Origin: Tritonibacter mobilis
Lineage (GTDB): Bacteria; Pseudomonadota; Alphaproteobacteria; Rhodobacterales; Rhodobacteraceae
Assembly: GCF_001681715.1 (NCBI RefSeq)
Contig: NZ_LNWY01000018.1
Location: 1-64,000, forward strand
Length of the DNA stretch: 64,000 nucleotides
Reading direction: 5' to 3'
A program made the translations under genes and the position numbers. Below the pieces are notes generated by a model that saw nothing but the letters and a program-made list of their open reading frames with translations, had not been told where the DNA came from and ran no database searches. Below, one piece after another: positions 44,154 to 52,735 of the stretch. Position 1 is the first letter of the stretch. Each line of letters opens with the position of its first letter.

Positions 44154-45545
44154 TCACGAAGGTGGGTTGCCTTGACCGATTTCCCGGATCGCGTCAACCA
44201 CGCGCGCAACCGCCATCGACAGCGACCCTTTTGCCAGCACCGCATCGCCGCCGCTGATATGGGTGGGCAGGGCGGTGGCGGCCTCGGCCGAGGTCTCGAC
44301 CCATATGCCACGCTTGGTCGCGGGCAGCGCGTCAAAGAGGTGTTTCATCAAGGGGCCGATGCAGTGGATCTGATCGATGCGATCCAGTGCCGGATGCGCG
44401 GCGAGGGCGGCGTGCAACGCGGCCTCTTGCGGGCCAAGCTCTTTCATATCGGCCAGATAGGCGATCCTGCGGCCCGTGGCTGGGGTGGCAGCCAGCACCG
44501 TCAGCGCTGCGGCCATCGAGGTCGGGTTGGCGTTATAGGCATCATCCAGCACCGTCACCGACCCCGAGGGCAGATCCACGGTGAACCGCGCGCCGCGCCC
44601 TTTAACCGGCGACCATCCCGCCAGCCCGGCCAGCGCCAGATCAAGATCGCCGCCAAGCGCCAACACCGATGCCAGCGCGCCGGTGGCGTTCATGGCAAAA
44701 TGCGTGCCAAGCGATTGAATGTCGGCGGTGACGTCGCGCCCGGCCAGCGACAGATGCGCGCGGGTGATATCCCCGTCGAGCTCTGCGTCCTTGAGGCGAT
44801 AGGCGTCGGCGCTCTGGCCAAACCAGCGGGTCTCGATGCCTGCGGCCTCTGCCACGGCGCGCAGCACCGGGGTTTCGTCCAGATCGGCGTTCAGCACGGC
44901 AACACCGCCCGGCTCCAGCCCTTCAATGATGGCGGCCTTTTCACGGGCGATCCCGGCCACATCCTCAAAGGCCTCAAGGTGCACGGCGGCCACGGTCGTC
45001 ACCAGCGCCACATGCGGGCGGGCCTGACGCGACAGCGGCGCGATCTCGCCGGGGTGGTTCATGCCGAGCTCGATCACCGCGAATTCCGTATCCGCAGGCA
45101 TTCGCGCCAGTGTCAGCGGCACGCCCCAGTGGTTGTTATAGCTGGCCACCGCCGCATGGGTGCGCCCTTGCGGCGCGAGCATCGCGGCGAGCATCTCCTT
45201 GGTGGAAGTCTTGCCCACCGATCCTGTCACCGCCACCACGCGGGCTTTGGTGCGAGCACGCCCCGCACGGCCCAAGGCCTCAAGCGCGGCCTGTACGTCA
45301 TCGACCACCAAGAGGGGTGAACCTTCGGCGACGCCCTCGGGGATATGCGAGACCAGTGCGGCGCCTGCGCCCTTGGCCAGTGCCTGCGCGACAAAGTCAT
45401 GCCCATCGCGCGCGGCCTTGAGCGCGACAAAGAGATCCCCGGGCGCAAGGGTGCGGGTATCGATCGAGATGCCGTCCACCGCCCAGTCGGAGGTCGCACG
45501 CCCCCCGGTGGCGGCAGCGGCATCTGCAGAGGTCCAGAGGCTCAT
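44154..45545 (-). CDS. murF: UDP-MurNAc-tripeptide-D-Ala-D-Ala ligase MurF
   Basis: This is a 463-residue Mur ligase. The ATP-binding P-loop AVTGSVGKTSTKEML, the ELGMNHPGEIAPL segment, and the C-terminal VLDDAYNANPTSMAAALTVL with the MurF-specific DAYNANP motif are all present. It adds D-Ala-D-Ala to complete the cytoplasmic precursor. Its start overlaps the murE stop (ATGA). Confidence 0.96.
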   Translation of the reverse strand: MSLWTSADAAAATGGRATSDWAVDGISIDTRTLAPGDLFVALKAARDGHDFVAQALAKGAGAALVSHIPEGVAEGSPLLVVDDVQAALEALGRAGRARTKARVVAVTGSVGKTSTKEMLAAMLAPQGRTHAAVASYNNHWGVPLTLARMPADTEFAVIELGMNHPGEIAPLSRQARPHVALVTTVAAVHLEAFEDVAGIAREKAAIIEGLEPGGVAVLNADLDETPVLRAVAEAAGIETRWFGQSADAYRLKDAELDGDITRAHLSLAGRDVTADIQSLGTHFAMNATGALASVLALGGDLDLALAGLAGWSPVKGRGARFTVDLPSGSVTVLDDAYNANPTSMAAALTVLAATPATGRRIAYLADMKELGPQEAALHAALAAHPALDRIDQIHCIGPLMKHLFDALPATKRGIWVETSAEAATALPTHISGGDAVLAKGSLSMAVARVVDAIREIGQGNPPS

Positions 45546-47026
45546 ACCATTCTCCCGTCCAGTGCGGCGACGGCCATGCTGGCCTGTTCGACATCGTCAA
45601 AGGGCAGCACATCGGTGCCGATGGTCTGGCCGCTCTCATGGCCCTTGCCGCAGATCAGGAGCGCATCACCCGGCTCCAGCATGTCGACACCGCGCAGGAT
45701 TGCTTCGGCACGGTCGCCGACATTGAGCGCATCGGGCGCACCGCCCATCACGGCAGCGCGGATCGCGGCGGGATCTTCTGAACGGGGGTTGTCATCGGTG
45801 ACGATGACCGCATCGGCGTTTTCATGCGCGGCCTGTCCCATCAACGGGCGCTTGGTCGCATCGCGGTCCCCACCTGCGCCGACGATGGCCACCAGACGTC
45901 CCAGCACATGCGGGCGCAATGCCTTGATCGCCGTCGCAACCGCATCGGGGGTGTGGGCATAGTCCACAAACACCGTAGCACCGTTTTCGCGCGTTGCCGC
46001 CAGTTCCATGCGGCCGCGAACCGTGCTGAGGTGGGGGAGGGTGTCAAAGACCTGCACCGGGTCTTCGCCGCTGGCAATCGCAAGCCCCGCCGCCACCAGC
46101 ACGTTCTCCGCCTGAAAGCCGCCAATGAGGTTCAGCCGCTTGGCAAAGGGGCGGTCATGCCATGTGAACCGGATGTCCTGCCCGGTGGCATCAACCCGCA
46201 TGCCCATCAGGGCAATATCGCCAAGTCCCCGGCCCACGGTGATAATCTCCTGACCGCGCGCGGCGGCAATGGCGCGCATCTCCGCACCTTTGGGATCGGT
46301 CATATTGATAACGGCCACGCCATCTTCGGACAGAACCCGGCGGAACAGACCTGCCTTGGCGGCAAAATAGGCCTCGAAGGTCTCGTGGTAGTCCAGATGG
46401 TCTTGGGTGAAGTTGGTAAACCCCGCCGCCGACAGTTGCACGCCGTCCAGACGTCGCTGGTCCAGCCCATGCGAGGAGGCTTCCATCGCCGCATGGGTCA
46501 CACCGGCCTCGGCTGCCGCTGCAAGGGCACGATGCAGCGTGATCGGCTCGGGCGTGGTATGAGCGAGCGGGTGCGACCATGCGCCCTCAATGCCGGTGGT
46601 GCCAAGGTTCACCGCCTGATGGCCCAACTCGGTCCAGATCATGCGCAGGAAGGTCGACACCGAGGTCTTGCCATTGGTGCCCGTCACCGCCGCCATCACC
46701 GGCGGTTGCCCGCCGAACCACAGGGCCGCTGCCCCCGAAAGCGCCTGACGCGGGTCCTCTGCCACCACAAGTGCTGCGCCTGCGCGGGCGATTGCTTCGC
46801 CTGCGATCTCGGCCCCTGCTGTGTCAGTGAGAATCGCAACCGCGCCCTGATCGAGCACCTGATCGACGAATTTGGCACCATGCACCCGAGAGCCGGGAAG
46901 GGCCGCAAAAACAAAGCTCTGCTGCACCTCGCGGCTGTCCACCGCAAGCCCTGTGATTTGCGGGTCCATCCCCGCCCTTGCGGTCAGTCCCAACTGGCTG
47001 AGCTTTAGCGCTGGTCTTTCGGTCAT
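45542..47026 (-). CDS. murE: UDP-MurNAc-L-Ala-D-Glu:meso-diaminopimelate ligase MurE
   Basis: This is a 494-residue Mur ligase. AVTGTNGKTSVSTFLRMIW is the P-loop, MEASSHGLDQRRLDGV and FTNFTQDHLDYHETFEAYFAAK are the central motifs, and VDYAHTPDAVATAIKALR lies in the C-terminal part. The TDDNPRSEDPAAI block near the C terminus has the DNPR motif that marks a diaminopimelate-adding MurE, consistent with a Gram-negative wall. It lies 14 bases after ftsI. Confidence 0.97.
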   Translation of the reverse strand: MTERPALKLSQLGLTARAGMDPQITGLAVDSREVQQSFVFAALPGSRVHGAKFVDQVLDQGAVAILTDTAGAEIAGEAIARAGAALVVAEDPRQALSGAAALWFGGQPPVMAAVTGTNGKTSVSTFLRMIWTELGHQAVNLGTTGIEGAWSHPLAHTTPEPITLHRALAAAAEAGVTHAAMEASSHGLDQRRLDGVQLSAAGFTNFTQDHLDYHETFEAYFAAKAGLFRRVLSEDGVAVINMTDPKGAEMRAIAAARGQEIITVGRGLGDIALMGMRVDATGQDIRFTWHDRPFAKRLNLIGGFQAENVLVAAGLAIASGEDPVQVFDTLPHLSTVRGRMELAATRENGATVFVDYAHTPDAVATAIKALRPHVLGRLVAIVGAGGDRDATKRPLMGQAAHENADAVIVTDDNPRSEDPAAIRAAVMGGAPDALNVGDRAEAILRGVDMLEPGDALLICGKGHESGQTIGTDVLPFDDVEQASMAVAALDGRMV

Positions 47027-47040
47027 GGCGTCCCCACCTG

Positions 47041-48822
47041 TTAATTTGAGGTGAGGGTTACACCAGTGACAGGGGCAGGTTCAATCTGCGGTCTGAGGCC
47101 AAGGAGCGGCGCGAGACGCGCAATCATCTCGCCGGCCACCGGGGCAGCCGTCCAACCCGCGGTGCGGCGGTCCTTGTCGAGGGCGATGATCTCCGGCTCG
47201 TCCAGCGTCACGATCAGCACATATTTGGGCTCATCGGTGGGGAAGACGGCGGCAAAGGTGGCGATCACCTTGTCTTTGTAATAGCCACCCATCGGCTTGG
47301 GCTTATCGGCAGAGCCGGTCTTGCCGCCGACGCTATAGCCGGACACATCCGCCATCGAGGCCGTGCCGCTGCTGACAACGCCGCGCAGCATATCGAGCGA
47401 GGCGCGCGCGACGTCTTCGCTGACGATGCGCTCGCCCATCTGAGGGCCGTTCTGTTTCAGGATCGTGGGCTGCACGAGACGCCCGCCATTGGCAAGCGCC
47501 GCATAGCCCGCCGCCAGATGCATTGGCGTGGTGGAAATACCGTGGCCATAAGAGATGGTCATGGTCGAAAGCTCCGACCAGTTCTTGGGCAGCAAAGGCT
47601 GGCCGCCAGAGGCTTCGACGATCTCAAACGGCGTTGCCTTGAGCATACCAAGACGGTCAAGGAAAGCGCGCTGGCGTTCGGTGCCGATCTGCTGGGCAAG
47701 GCGCGCGGTGCCGATGTTCGAGGATTTCTCGATAATGCGTGTCACCGACAACTCTTTGCCGTAGTTGCTGAAATCGCGGATGGAGAACTTGCCCCAGCGC
47801 AGCGGACCGCGAATGTCGATGATGGTGTCCGGATTGACCAACCCCAGCTCCATCGCTTGCGCCGCGGTAAAGATCTTGAAGGTGGAGCCCAGCTCATAGA
47901 CCCCCTGAACCGCGCGGTTGAACAGCGGGCTTTCCGACGGATCAAAGCCAGAGGTGGGCGGGCGCGGGCGCTCGTTGGGATCAAAATCGGGCAGCGATGC
48001 AACCGAGATCACCTCGCCTGTGTAGACATCCATCAGGATCGAAGTCGCACCCTTGGCGTTCATCAGTTTCATGCCACCGTAAAGCACTTCTTCGGTGGCG
48101 TCCTGAATAGACAGATCAAGGCTCAGGGCCAGCGGCTTGCCGCCATTGGCAGGGTCGCGCAGGTAGTCGTCGAATTGCTTTTCCACACCTGCAACGCCGA
48201 TCACCTCGGCGGCATTTACGCCTTCTTTGCCAAAGGAGGCCCCACCCAGCACATGGGAGGCCAGCTTGCCATTGGGATAAAGGCGCATCTCACGCGGGCC
48301 GAACATCAGGCCGGGGTCGCCAATATCATGCACCGCCTGCATCTGCTCTGGGCTGATTTTCTTTTTGATCCACAGGAACTTACGGCTTCCTGTGAAGTCC
48401 TTAACGAGGCGTTCGCGGTCCAGATCGGGGAAGATCGACACCAGCTTGTCGGCGGCATCCAGCGGATCGACCATTTGCGGTGGCTGCGCATAGAGCGAGA
48501 AGGTCTCAAAATTGGTGGCAAGGATGCGGCCCTCACGGTCCACAATATCGGCGCGCTGGTTGGCAATGGCGCTGCCCCCGACCGAGACGGGCTCAGCAGG
48601 TTCCGATGTGGCCATCACCGCCATACGCCCGCCAATCGCCACATAGGCGCAGACAAAGAACGCCGCGAGCACAAGCAGGCGGCCCTCCGCGCGGGTCCGG
48701 GCGCGGGCTTCCATGTCGCTGTGACGCTGGGCGATGTTTTCGCGCTCGATCAGGTCGGGGTTCTCGCCACGGGCGCGGGCGGGCAGAATACGGGCGAGGG
48801 GGCGCAGTGGCGTGCGGATCAT
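47041..48822 (-). CDS. ftsI: division transpeptidase FtsI (PBP3)
   Basis: This is a 593-residue class B penicillin-binding protein. A cytoplasmic basic N terminus, one membrane anchor (LLVLAAFFVCAYVAIGGRMAVM, given here in parts about residues 48-70), a PBP dimer domain and the transpeptidase domain follow in order. The catalytic motifs are STFK in YELGSTFKIFTAA, SSN in EKSSNIGTARL, and KTG in VGGKTGSADK. It cross-links septal peptidoglycan together with FtsW. The gene overlaps ftsL by four bases. Confidence 0.97.
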   Translation of the reverse strand: MIRTPLRPLARILPARARGENPDLIERENIAQRHSDMEARARTRAEGRLLVLAAFFVCAYVAIGGRMAVMATSEPAEPVSVGGSAIANQRADIVDREGRILATNFETFSLYAQPPQMVDPLDAADKLVSIFPDLDRERLVKDFTGSRKFLWIKKKISPEQMQAVHDIGDPGLMFGPREMRLYPNGKLASHVLGGASFGKEGVNAAEVIGVAGVEKQFDDYLRDPANGGKPLALSLDLSIQDATEEVLYGGMKLMNAKGATSILMDVYTGEVISVASLPDFDPNERPRPPTSGFDPSESPLFNRAVQGVYELGSTFKIFTAAQAMELGLVNPDTIIDIRGPLRWGKFSIRDFSNYGKELSVTRIIEKSSNIGTARLAQQIGTERQRAFLDRLGMLKATPFEIVEASGGQPLLPKNWSELSTMTISYGHGISTTPMHLAAGYAALANGGRLVQPTILKQNGPQMGERIVSEDVARASLDMLRGVVSSGTASMADVSGYSVGGKTGSADKPKPMGGYYKDKVIATFAAVFPTDEPKYVLIVTLDEPEIIALDKDRRTAGWTAAPVAGEMIARLAPLLGLRPQIEPAPVTGVTLTSN

Positions 48823-49166
48823 TCGTCTGCTTCCTGTCCATAGGCCGACACTTCGACGCCCTCTTCAATCACCAGACCGGAGGGCGGGAAGGAGACCTCA
48901 TCCACGCGGCCAAATTGCTCCGGGCGCAGGGGCAGAAGGCCGAGGCTTTCAAAATTCAGTTCCGCCAGATCACGCAGGCGGTCGGGACGGTTGAGATAAG
49001 CCCATTCCGCACGCAGCACGCTTAGACGTACCTGAGCAGAGGCAATCTCGCCCCGCAAAACGCGCGTTTCCTTCAGCACCTGCTGGGTGGCGTAATTCTC
49101 GCGGTAGGCCCAGAACGCCAGACCAAAGACCGCGAGGATCGTCATCATATAGGCAAGGGTTCTCAT
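48819..49166 (-). CDS. ftsL: FtsL-like cell division protein
   Basis: This 115-residue bitopic protein has a short N terminus, one transmembrane helix (LAYMMTILAVFGLAFWAY), then a heptad-like coiled coil (QQVLKETRVLRGEIASAQVRLSVL, roughly residues 28-52). FtsL proteins are poorly conserved, and the identity rests on size, topology and position between rsmH and ftsI. It bridges FtsB/FtsQ to the septal synthase. The start overlaps the rsmH stop (TGATG) and its stop overlaps ftsI. Confidence 0.9.
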   Translation of the reverse strand: MRTLAYMMTILAVFGLAFWAYRENYATQQVLKETRVLRGEIASAQVRLSVLRAEWAYLNRPDRLRDLAELNFESLGLLPLRPEQFGRVDEVSFPPSGLVIEEGVEVSAYGQEADE

Positions 49167-50155
49167 CAGCGCGTCTCTTTCAACTGCGGCATGCTCAGCT
49201 CTTTGGCGGTGATCTCCACCGGAGCGGCATCGGTGCGCCGCCCCACGCGCAACAGGGCCGAGCGCGAGCGCGGGTTTTGCGCCAGCTCGTCCTTGTCGGG
49301 GCCAACGGCCTTGCGGGTCACCAGCTCAAACTGGCTGGGCTGTTCTTCCATTGCGGGCGCAAAACGGTTGGCATTGCCGGTCTTATTGGCGCGGTGCTGG
49401 AAGAAGCGTTTGACCATGCGGTCCTCGACCGAATGGAAGGTCACAACCGCCAGCAGCCCGCCGGGTTTAAGCGCGCGTTCTGCGGCCAAGAGCCCGCCCA
49501 TCAGTTCCTCATATTCGCCATTCACCGCGATGCGCAGCGCCTGAAAGCTGCGGGTGGCGGGGTGGGACTGGCCGGGTTTGGGACGTGGCAGGCAGCTCTC
49601 GATGATCTCGGCCAGACGCAGGGTGGTGGTGATCGGCTCCAGCGCGCGTTCCCGCACGATCGCCTTGGCAATCCGGCGCGAGGCGCGCTCTTCGCCAAAA
49701 CTATAAAGGATATCAGCTAGTTGCACCTCGGTGAGCTCTGCCACCAGATCCGCGGCCGAGGGGCCATCTTGCGACATGCGCATATCCAGCGGGCCGTCCT
49801 TCATAAAGGAAAAACCGCGCTCCGCCAGATCCAGCTGCATCGACGACACCCCAAGGTCCAGCACCACGCCATCCAGATCAGAGGCGTATTCATCCATGCG
49901 CGAGAACACGCCCTGTTGCAGCACCAGGCGCGCGCCATACTCCGCCGCCCAATCCTGCGCCATCTCGAAGGCCAGCGGGTCACGGTCAACGCCAATGACC
50001 TGATCGGCACCCGCCGCCAAGAGGCCCTTGGTGTAGCCTCCGGCGCCGAAAGTGCCATCAAGCCAGCGGCCCGTGACCGGCGCCACCGCCTCCAGAAGCG
50101 GTTTCAGCAGGACAGGAACATGGGGACCGGAGGGAGCAGCGGTGCGGTCCGTCAT
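49166..50155 (-). CDS. rsmH: 16S rRNA m4C1402 methyltransferase RsmH (MraW)
   Basis: This is a 329-residue SAM-dependent methyltransferase that methylates N4 of C1402 in 16S r[16 protein letters not shown] opens the protein, and [15 protein letters not shown] is the SAM motif. [28 protein letters not shown] and [16 protein letters not shown] are the family hallmarks. It starts three bases after mraZ ends, so it is in the same transcript. Confidence 0.96.
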   Translation of the reverse strand: MTDRTAAPSGPHVPVLLKPLLEAVAPVTGRWLDGTFGAGGYTKGLLAAGADQVIGVDRDPLAFEMAQDWAAEYGARLVLQQGVFSRMDEYASDLDGVVLDLGVSSMQLDLAERGFSFMKDGPLDMRMSQDGPSAADLVAELTEVQLADILYSFGEERASRRIAKAIVRERALEPITTTLRLAEIIESCLPRPKPGQSHPATRSFQALRIAVNGEYEELMGGLLAAERALKPGGLLAVVTFHSVEDRMVKRFFQHRANKTGNANRFAPAMEEQPSQFELVTRKAVGPDKDELAQNPRSRSALLRVGRRTDAAPVEITAKELSMPQLKETR

Positions 50156-50158
50156 GGG

Positions 50159-50662
50159 TTATGCGCCTCCGGCGCCGTCTAGGAATTCAAGGGGGTCGAA
50201 GTCTTCGGGCAGGTCTTCCATCATCTTCTCGGCTTCGGCCATCTCGACCTCTTCGTAGGTCTCGGGCTTCCAGATCTGGAAGGTGTCACCAGAGGCGATA
50301 AAGAAGGCCTCGCCATCGAGATCGATCTTTTGGCGCAGTTTTGCAGGCAGCACAAGGCGGCCCGTCTCGTCCACGGTGGTCGGCAGCGATTGACCGTTGA
50401 ACATGCGCTCAAGAATCTTGCGGCCCTTGGAGCCACGGGGCAGGGCGGCGATCTTGGCGTCGACCTCTTCAATGGCTTCCATGGTGTAGCATTCAAGGTA
50501 TTGGCGGCGCTGATCGCCGTAGACGATCACCAGTTCGGGGGCGTCACCGGGCTGCCAGTTCGGATCAGAGGCCTCAAGCACACGGCGAAAAGAGGCCGGG
50601 ATAGACACCCGCCCCTTGCTGTCCACCTTATGGTGGCTCTCGCCTCTGAACCTGCGACCCAA
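50159..50662 (-). CDS. mraZ: MraZ, dcw-cluster transcriptional regulator
   Basis: This is a 167-residue protein with two SpoVT/AbrB-like domains: FRGESHHKVDSKGRVSIPASFR near the N terminus (given in parts), with the conserved DSKGR, and TTVDETGRLVLPAKLRQKI in the second half. A TTG start at 50662 is proposed: it gives the family N terminus GRRFRGE, and no ATG, or GTG lies at the right place. A longer in-frame extension crosses a terminator hairpin and is rejected. MraZ binds tandem GGG-type repeats at its own promoter and represses the dcw operon. Such repeats lie at 50940-50974. Confidence 0.9.
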   Translation of the reverse strand: MGRRFRGESHHKVDSKGRVSIPASFRRVLEASDPNWQPGDAPELVIVYGDQRRQYLECYTMEAIEEVDAKIAALPRGSKGRKILERMFNGQSLPTTVDETGRLVLPAKLRQKIDLDGEAFFIASGDTFQIWKPETYEEVEMAEAEKMMEDLPEDFDPLEFLDGAGGA

Positions 50663-50724
50663 TGTGCCGCCCTTTCTCGCGTCCCGCGCTTTTCCCCGGT
50701 TCCTCCTGAACGCGGGGCCTGAAA

Positions 50725-50767
50725 CTAAAAGGGGCGGGTTGATCCGCTGCCACTGATCAACCCGCCA
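50725..50767 (-). terminator. terminator-like hairpin in the dcw leader
   Basis: A perfect 12-bp inverted repeat GGCGGGTTGATC / GATCAACCCGCC (50756-50767 with 50734-50745, 10-base loop) is followed by CCTTTTAGTTT on the minus strand. It stands about 70-105 bases before the mraZ TTG start, inside the likely leader. Confidence 0.7.
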
Positions 50768-50939
50768 CCTTGACCCGCTGTGCGGGGTGTCCGACTGCGC
50801 GCGCCACCTGGGGGGATGTCTGCTCGCCCGCGCGCCGGATCTCTCTTTGTGATGAAAGCGAAGGCCTGTATGAAACCTGCCGTATTTTGACGTTGGGGTC
50901 GTTTTGTGCCCCGTGCTCTCCGTCTTCATCCGATGAATT

Positions 50940-50974
50940 AGGGATACTCTGGGAATGCATGGGACTGCAAGGGA
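50940..50974. promoter_or_regulatory. MraZ-box repeats over the dcw promoter
   Basis: Four GGGA boxes start at 50941, 50951, 50961 and 50971, an exact 10-bp period (plus strand). On the minus strand a -35-like TTGCAG (50965-50970) and a -10-like TATCCC (50941-50946), 18 bp apart, lie within them. E. coli MraZ binds TGGGN repeats with 5-bp spacers, so this is a good candidate for the autoregulatory site. Confidence 0.7.
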
Positions 50975-51220
50975 TTTTTGAGGATTTCTTGTAAGAATCG
51001 GTGCGTTGAGTCGCATCTTGCGGAGCTGTTCAAGGGCTCAAAAGAGGATTTTTGCAGGATGTGGGGTCATGGTCGCGCACCCACACCATATATATGCCTC
51101 ATTGTTGCCGCGAAAAACTTCCCCTATTTTCCCGCATTTCTTTCTGTTGAAAGCAGGCAGGTGGATTTTGTTTCTCTTATGTTCTCATCTTTTGGCAGGA
51201 TTGGGTGCAAAAAACCCTGA

Positions 51221-51325
51221 ATCCCATGGTTTGATGTGATTCGTTTTCGCTGGGAGCTATGCTTGGACCATGGTTTCCCATACCGCCCATGATTTCCCAT
51301 CAGCAGGGGTGCCGTGGTTTCCCAT
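51221..51325. repeat. scattered TTTCCCAT repeats
   Basis: TTTCCCAT occurs at 51274-51281, 51293-51300 and 51318-51325, two of them as TGGTTTCCCAT. ATCCCAT lies near 51221. Spacing is irregular (19 and 25 bp). The surrounding 51000-51330 region has no credible gene. Confidence 0.5.
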
Positions 51326-51335
51326 TGTGGCTGTT

Positions 51336-51405
51336 TGTAGCGTGACGGACTTTTTTGCTGTAGCGTGACGGACTTTTTTGCAGTGATTTACGGACTTTTT
51401 TACAG
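51336..51405. repeat. iteron-like tandem repeats, 23-bp unit
   Basis: A 23-bp unit containing GTAGCGTGACGGACTTTTTT occurs twice head to tail without change (51336-51358, 51359-51381). A third, diverged copy (51382-51405) keeps ACGGACTTTTTT. A short open frame through them on the minus strand is a by-product of the repeats. Iterons of plasmid or phage replicons look like this, but no initiator gene is nearby. Confidence 0.7.
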
Positions 51406-51431
51406 CAACCAGATTTTGGGCTGAAGTGGGA

Positions 51432-51449
51432 TTGAAGGGGCGTTTAAGC
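51432..51449. repeat. 18-bp direct repeat, left copy
   Basis: TTGAAGGGGCGTTTAAGC here is identical to 53036-53053. The two copies bracket the com / ABC-GNAT genes exactly. This copy lies six bases past the ABC-GNAT stop codon. Confidence 0.75.
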
Positions 51450-51455
51450 GCGGTT

Positions 51456-52538
51456 TCATTCGATGTAGCGAAACCCCTGCACGGCGCGCAAGTGCCCCGC
51501 CATGCCACCCTTCAGCCCGACCTGCTTTCTTGCCCCGCCGTACAGAAGGCATGAGGTCTGCATCCACTGATCATGCGCGCGCAACCGGCGGCACAGGCCC
51601 GGATGCGATGTGTTGATCAGGGTGGGCATCGGGCGCTCAAACCGGTTGACGCCGCGCCGCCACAGGGCGGCAACCTCAGTGAGAAACCGCAGCCCAATCC
51701 CCAAGCCCTGCCACTCTGGCAAAACAACAAAGCGGCAGGCGCGCGCCTCGCGCAGGCCGGGGCGGGGCGTAACCGCCAGATGGGCCACATCCACCCCCTC
51801 GGCGCGGGCGAGATAGAAGCTCCCAGCGATCACATTATTGGTTTTCAGGTAGTGATGCGGCTCAAAGGTGGGCCAATGGGAGCCGTCGGTTTGGTGGATT
51901 TCGACCTCAAGGCTGGGGCATCGTCGAAGACGCCTCCATGCAAATTCGCCGCCGCGTCCGGTATCGATCACCCAATCCGGCTGCAGCCAGTCTTCCACGT
52001 CATCATGGCAGGCCACGGCCACAAACTGGCCCGGTCCGCGCCGCCACGCTTTGCCAAAGGCCCCGGCGGCGATGGTCGCCACGCGACGGTCAATGGCCGA
52101 GGTGAACTCATCCATCACAAAGAGACCGGGGCGCTCGCACAGGACGCGGGCAAGATCGGCGCGGAATTTCTCGCCGGTGGAGAGCGCCGCATAGGGCCGC
52201 AGCCATGAGGGCACAGAGCCAAGGCCCACAGCCGAGAGGGCAGCGGTCACCGCATCAAACGACCCGCCCGGCGTGATCTCGTCCACGATGGCCCCTTTGC
52301 CCGGCCAGCGGTTGGCGCATTTGAGGCGGCGCGCACCAAAGAGCGCACGGGCAATGGAACTCTTGCCAGATCCCGAGGGGCCTTTGATCAGGCCGATCTG
52401 CCAAGGGCGGTCCTTTAGCGGGGCTTCCAGTGAGATTTTGAAATCTGCGTCGCCTTCGACATTGAAGAGACTGGACACGCGCGCGGCCCGATAGGTGTTG
52501 GGCAAAGGCGAGCGGTGGTGAACCGTGATCTGGGTCAT
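51456..52538 (-). CDS. ABC-ATPase/GNAT fusion, Mom-like DNA-modification candidate
   Basis: This is a 360-residue two-domain protein. The first half is a soluble ABC ATPase: Walker A GPSGSGKSS (53-61), signature-like LSTGEKFRADLAR (119-131), Walker B GLFVMDEF (138-145) and switch His in ACHDD (178). It has no membrane partner. The second half is a GNAT acyltransferase fold: FEPHHYLKTNNVIAGSFYLA, then the acyl-CoA loop VVLPEWQGLGIGLRFL (271-286). Phage Mu Mom is itself a GNAT-like enzyme that modifies adenine in DNA, and its gene follows com. Here a Com-like gene lies just upstream, so a Mom-type DNA modification enzyme with a fused ATPase is proposed. The ATG at 52538 overlaps the upstream stop and has AAGGTGG before it. 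Confidence 0.7.
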   Translation of the reverse strand: MTQITVHHRSPLPNTYRAARVSSLFNVEGDADFKISLEAPLKDRPWQIGLIKGPSGSGKSSIARALFGARRLKCANRWPGKGAIVDEITPGGSFDAVTAALSAVGLGSVPSWLRPYAALSTGEKFRADLARVLCERPGLFVMDEFTSAIDRRVATIAAGAFGKAWRRGPGQFVAVACHDDVEDWLQPDWVIDTGRGGEFAWRRLRRCPSLEVEIHQTDGSHWPTFEPHHYLKTNNVIAGSFYLARAEGVDVAHLAVTPRPGLREARACRFVVLPEWQGLGIGLRFLTEVAALWRRGVNRFERPMPTLINTSHPGLCRRLRAHDQWMQTSCLLYGGARKQVGLKGGMAGHLRAVQGFRYIE

Positions 52539-52735
52539 GTGTTCACCACCTTGCACTTGAGGCTTTCTGCGGTCAGCCGATCAAAGAGGGCGATCTGCGC
52601 CGCCTCATCTTTGACAATGACAATAACGCCGAACTGGCGCTTATAGCGGTTTCCCTTTGGTTTCCCGTGGGTATCAGCGGGAAGTGGGGGCAGGGGAATG
52701 TCTTTGGATTTGGGCACTTTGCCCGTCCTTTCCAT
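52535..52735 (-). CDS. small phage protein between com and ABC-GNAT
   Basis: This is a 66-residue basic protein of unknown family. After a Pro/Lys-rich start (KSKDIPLPPLPAD) it has a compact beta-alpha unit, RQFGVIVIVKDEAAQIALFDRLTAESLKCKVVNT. It overlaps the end of the Com-like gene and is coupled to the ABC-GNAT gene by an ATGA overlap. Its strict place in the cassette suggests it works with the modification enzyme; nothing in its sequence shows how. Confidence 0.65.
   Translation of the reverse strand: MERTGKVPKSKDIPLPPLPADTHGKPKGNRYKRQFGVIVIVKDEAAQIALFDRLTAESLKCKVVNT

Noticed and set aside
47518-48843. 441-codon open frame on the plus strand
   Set aside because: It is antisense to ftsI, whose catalytic motifs are intact.
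51257-51508. 83-codon minus-strand frame with repeated KKSV peptides
   Set aside because: It is a translation of the 23-bp tandem repeats and overlaps the end of the ABC-GNAT gene; not coding.
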